From Anthoceros angustus (taxonomy: Eukaryota > Streptophyta > Anthocerotopsida > Anthocerotales > Anthocerotaceae): a stretch of DNA of 64,000 nucleotides. The position numbers and the translations under genes are program-made. Location of the stretch: positions 930,001 to 994,000 of the forward strand of contig MU008181.1 of assembly GCA_010909165.1 (NCBI GenBank). The letters are read 5' to 3'. The notes under the pieces are model-generated. The model saw only the letters and a program-made list of their open reading frames with translations. It made no database searches and had not been told where the DNA came from. Positions 61,691 to 64,000 of this stretch are shown here, in pieces; within the stretch, counting starts at the first letter, position 1; each line of letters starts with the position of its first letter.

Positions 61691-62350
61691 ACATCTTTGA
61701 TCTCCCATTCCCGCAACCACGTCGGCTGCGCCCGTGCGCCATCAACAGAGATTCCGACAAATGCGGCCGGACGGATTCCTCGACTCCAAGAATCGGCATT
61801 CTGGGAGCACACCACCAAGTGCTCCCGTTTAGGGCTGGAAGAAGGAAGTGTCCAGGAGCAAACTTGGCATTACTTACACGGCTGTTAGAACCTTGGCCAG
61901 CATCTTCCACGCGCTGGATTTCCTGGTGCTGAAAGCTGATGGGATACAACCTGATGGCACGCAGGTGCTAGGTCCAATTGATGATGCACAAGCCAGTGCA
62001 AGTGCAGAGCCGGTGTCCAGGCTTCCGAAGAACGTGTAGTGATCTGATGAGCTGTCTGCAACTTGCCTGCCGCCCCGGAGTGACAGGATCCAATTTGGCT
62101 GGCTCCTTCTGTAAACCCGTTGGCTGTTTCAAGAGAAGCCTAAGAAGCCAAAGCCTGGCGCGGAGTACAACTGCCAACCTCATCCAAAAATGCAACAACC
62201 AGGGACAGCAACGCAACTGTGCACCAGCACTTTGAGGAGAGTTGATGCTCAGTTGGGTAGACGGCCTAGAAGATGATGCAAGAATGGAACTTTTAAATGG
62301 ATTCCTCCTAGCACAAATGGTCCAAGTAGGACTCACCATAATCGTTATAT

Positions 62351-64000
62351 TCACCTGCCTCCTCCCGATAAATACTGCTTATCAAAATTCTGCAACTTCT
62401 GTGGACACTCCCTTTTAATTCTCTCGCGTTCACATTTCCGCAGAGACACGTCCTCCCTGGTTCCATCCATTCGGACAAGGAACAGGCAAGGAGACTTGTG
62501 CTGGGGGTGGAGTCCAAACTCCACAAACTTCACTCCACAGCCAATCTTCTCCTTCTCATTGGGATGGAATTTCAGCACATCGGACAAAAGATAGGCCTGG
62601 TCATATCCTGTGAGCTTATCTCCTTCCCGATACTGGCCGTGCAGAACTCTCGTGATCCACTTGTTAGTGTCTCCGAGACTTCCCCCCTCAGCCATCGGCC
62701 CGCCATAATTTCTGTCAGCATTCAAGCGACGTGGCGGCTTGGAACGCCTGTTTTCGGGTGGTGAGTGGCGACCAGGTGGTCCAGCCATGGAATATGGCCT
62801 CATTGCACTCCTGCCCGGGGATGCCCTTCTAGTTTGAACAGGGTGCAAGTGCTCAGCTGAGACAGAAGATGATGGGTTCAACTGGCTGGGCTGAACTTGG
62901 GCACTGGAGTGAACGACGGCAGATGGGCCAGCAGACGATGGCTTTGGCAGACTGGGCTCAATTGAAATCTTAGCTGAGATCCGGTAGTCAACTGGGCGGC
63001 CAGCAGACAATGCGTTCGGTAGTTTGGGATCAACTTGGGTAGTTGGTCTTACAGCTGGGCCAGCAGACAATGGGCTCGGCAGGCTGGGCTCAACTTGGGT
63101 GGTTTGTCTTTGACTCTGCGCTGAGTGCAAGGAGTCAGCTGGGCCAGCAGTCAATCGGTTCAGCAAGTTGGGCTCGGCTCGGGCGGCTGCCTGCAAGACA
63201 ACTGGGTTTGAAGACGGTGGTTTCATCACCTGATCACTTGGCACGTCAGGTGAATGGAGGGGGAACTCTGACCTAGAGGAGGAGACTACATTTACAGGAG
63301 GCATGACAGGGTTAGCAGCTGGTGGACGGGGGGCGGGGGATGGCTCGAATGAGGTTGGACACACACCTTGCCTGAGAGGGTGCGGGGTGGATACCGCTTC
63401 ATCCTGCATATCCGACAGCCACCTTTCTGTATCATTATCCGACGGCGCACTAAGGTACTGACTGGAAGGAGTGGTTGGAATCTGTTCTCCCCCAGACATG
63501 TCTGCAAAGAAAGACAGGAACTCGTGCACATCCATTTTGAACTCTGCCTTGTCAGCCTGGTGATCTTTCCAGATGATCTCCATGTCGGCACCAGTTCCAA
63601 GTTGAACCTCTTTTCCCCAGACAGCCGACGTCACCACACTGGACAGGTTCTCTGTATCACCTCTCATTGACGCCTGAGCAAACTTCCTCAAAGGTTCCTG
63701 GTCAGTAGCCTGAGTGAAGGGTGCGGTTAGCTTGTAGCACATCAGGAACTCTTGGTACCCCGGAGAGCTGATTCCCAAAACGTTGCCTGTGTGCACCATG
63801 GTGTCCGCTATAAGTTTGAGAAGCTTCCTGTCCATCACATTGCCCATGGTACTGGAGGCCAGGGTTAGACGCTGCAAGATGCAGCTCCTGGCAGCACTGA
63901 CGCCCAGATTATGGCGAATTTCTTGGATGCTGCCGGGCAGACTACGCTTCCAGTCTATCAAGTCTGACACCATCATGCATGCGTCTGCCACGATCTGCCA
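62351..64000 (-). CDS. RNA polymerase IV/V largest subunit, C-terminus
   Basis: The frame is open from the window edge to the stop at 62351, 550 codons, so the N-terminal bulk of the gene lies outside. Residues 1 to about 150 are the end of Rpb1 domain 5 (DWKRSLPGSIQEI, KLTAPFTQAT, AVWGKEVQLGTG). A Pro/Ser-rich linker of roughly 290 residues follows, and the last 105 residues form a DeCL (DUF3223) domain (WITRVLHGQY, VLKFHPNEKEKIGCGVKFV, KLQNFDKQYL). A polymerase end joined to a DeCL domain is specific to NRPD1 (Pol IV) and NRPE1 (Pol V), which act in RNA-directed DNA methylation in the nucleus. Which of the two is unclear: the tail lacks WG/GW Argonaute hooks, which favours Pol IV or a diverged Pol V. 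About five units of a (V/I)-(E/D)-P-x-L-P motif repeat in the linker. Confidence 0.88.
   Translation of the reverse strand, partial: WQIVADACMMVSDLIDWKRSLPGSIQEIRHNLGVSAARSCILQRLTLASSTMGNVMDRKLLKLIADTMVHTGNVLGISSPGYQEFLMCYKLTAPFTQATDQEPLRKFAQASMRGDTENLSSVVTSAVWGKEVQLGTGADMEIIWKDHQADKAEFKMDVHEFLSFFADMSGGEQIPTTPSSQYLSAPSDNDTERWLSDMQDEAVSTPHPLRQGVCPTSFEPSPAPRPPAANPVMPPVNVVSSSRSEFPLHSPDVPSDQVMKPPSSNPVVLQAAARAEPNLLNRLTAGPADSLHSAQSQRQTTQVEPSLPSPLSAGPAVRPTTQVDPKLPNALSAGRPVDYRISAKISIEPSLPKPSSAGPSAVVHSSAQVQPSQLNPSSSVSAEHLHPVQTRRASPGRSAMRPYSMAGPPGRHSPPENRRSKPPRRLNADRNYGGPMAEGGSLGDTNKWITRVLHGQYREGDKLTGYDQAYLLSDVLKFHPNEKEKIGCGVKFVEFGLHPQHKSPCLFLVRMDGTREDVSLRKCERERIKRECPQKLQNFDKQYLSGGGR

Noticed and set aside
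61968-62354. 128-codon minus-strand frame as a last exon of the polymerase gene
   Set aside because: The DeCL domain is complete before the stop at 62351. A GCAG|GTGAAT donor is present there, but the next frame has no conserved content.

Overview
This is nuclear DNA from a land plant. Spliceosomal introns have plant-like GT..AG borders, the genes are plant types (a RING-ended sacsin homologue, COX5b with a presequence, a Pol IV/V largest subunit with a DeCL tail, a PPR pseudogene), and decayed Ty3/gypsy and Ty1/copia elements fill the gaps. A plant carrying several HSPA12-like Hsp70 genes, with introns mostly of 70-350 bp, suggests a seedless plant (lycophyte, fern or bryophyte). That placement is an inference and is not secure.

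Layout. 1-3.3 kb: debris (an iMet-type primer binding site, an HSPA12-like scrap, a PPR pseudogene, a fragment of the sacsin gene). 3.4-5.6 kb (-): an intact HSPA12-like Hsp70 gene. 6.1-22.4 kb (-): a 13-exon sacsin-like gene of about 4,880 codons, with three sacsin repeats and a C-terminal RING finger. It is interrupted by one frameshifting tandem duplication. 22.9 kb: two G-boxes upstream of it. 23.2-27.8 kb: a rearranged minus-strand gypsy element among LTR-like repeats. 30.2-30.8 kb (+): intronless COX5b. 31.4-33.7 kb (-): an armadillo-repeat protein. 36.8-38.8 kb (-): a 7-exon Ser/Arg/Lys-rich protein I do not recognise. 40.3-43.2 kb: a duplicated sacsin fragment next to an HSPA12-like pseudogene with two nonsense codons. 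45.16-58.06 kb: a 12.9-kb LTR element with a 5-bp target-site duplication whose interior is gypsy, then copia, then gypsy. 58.4-59.5 kb: a third, decayed HSPA12-like copy. 62.4-64.0 kb (-): the C-terminal part of a Pol IV/V largest subunit, running off the window.

The genes together. The left part is a protein-quality-control neighbourhood: an Hsp90-fold/RING giant lies head-to-tail with an Hsp70-family ATPase. Pieces of both have been copied as a block to 40-43 kb. The remaining genes (mitochondrial respiration, armadillo scaffold, probable nuclear RS-type protein, RNA-directed DNA methylation polymerase) look like ordinary unlinked plant genes. Exon borders were worked out by eye from splice consensus, reading phase and alignment of internal repeats. 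In every multi-exon model the phases add up.
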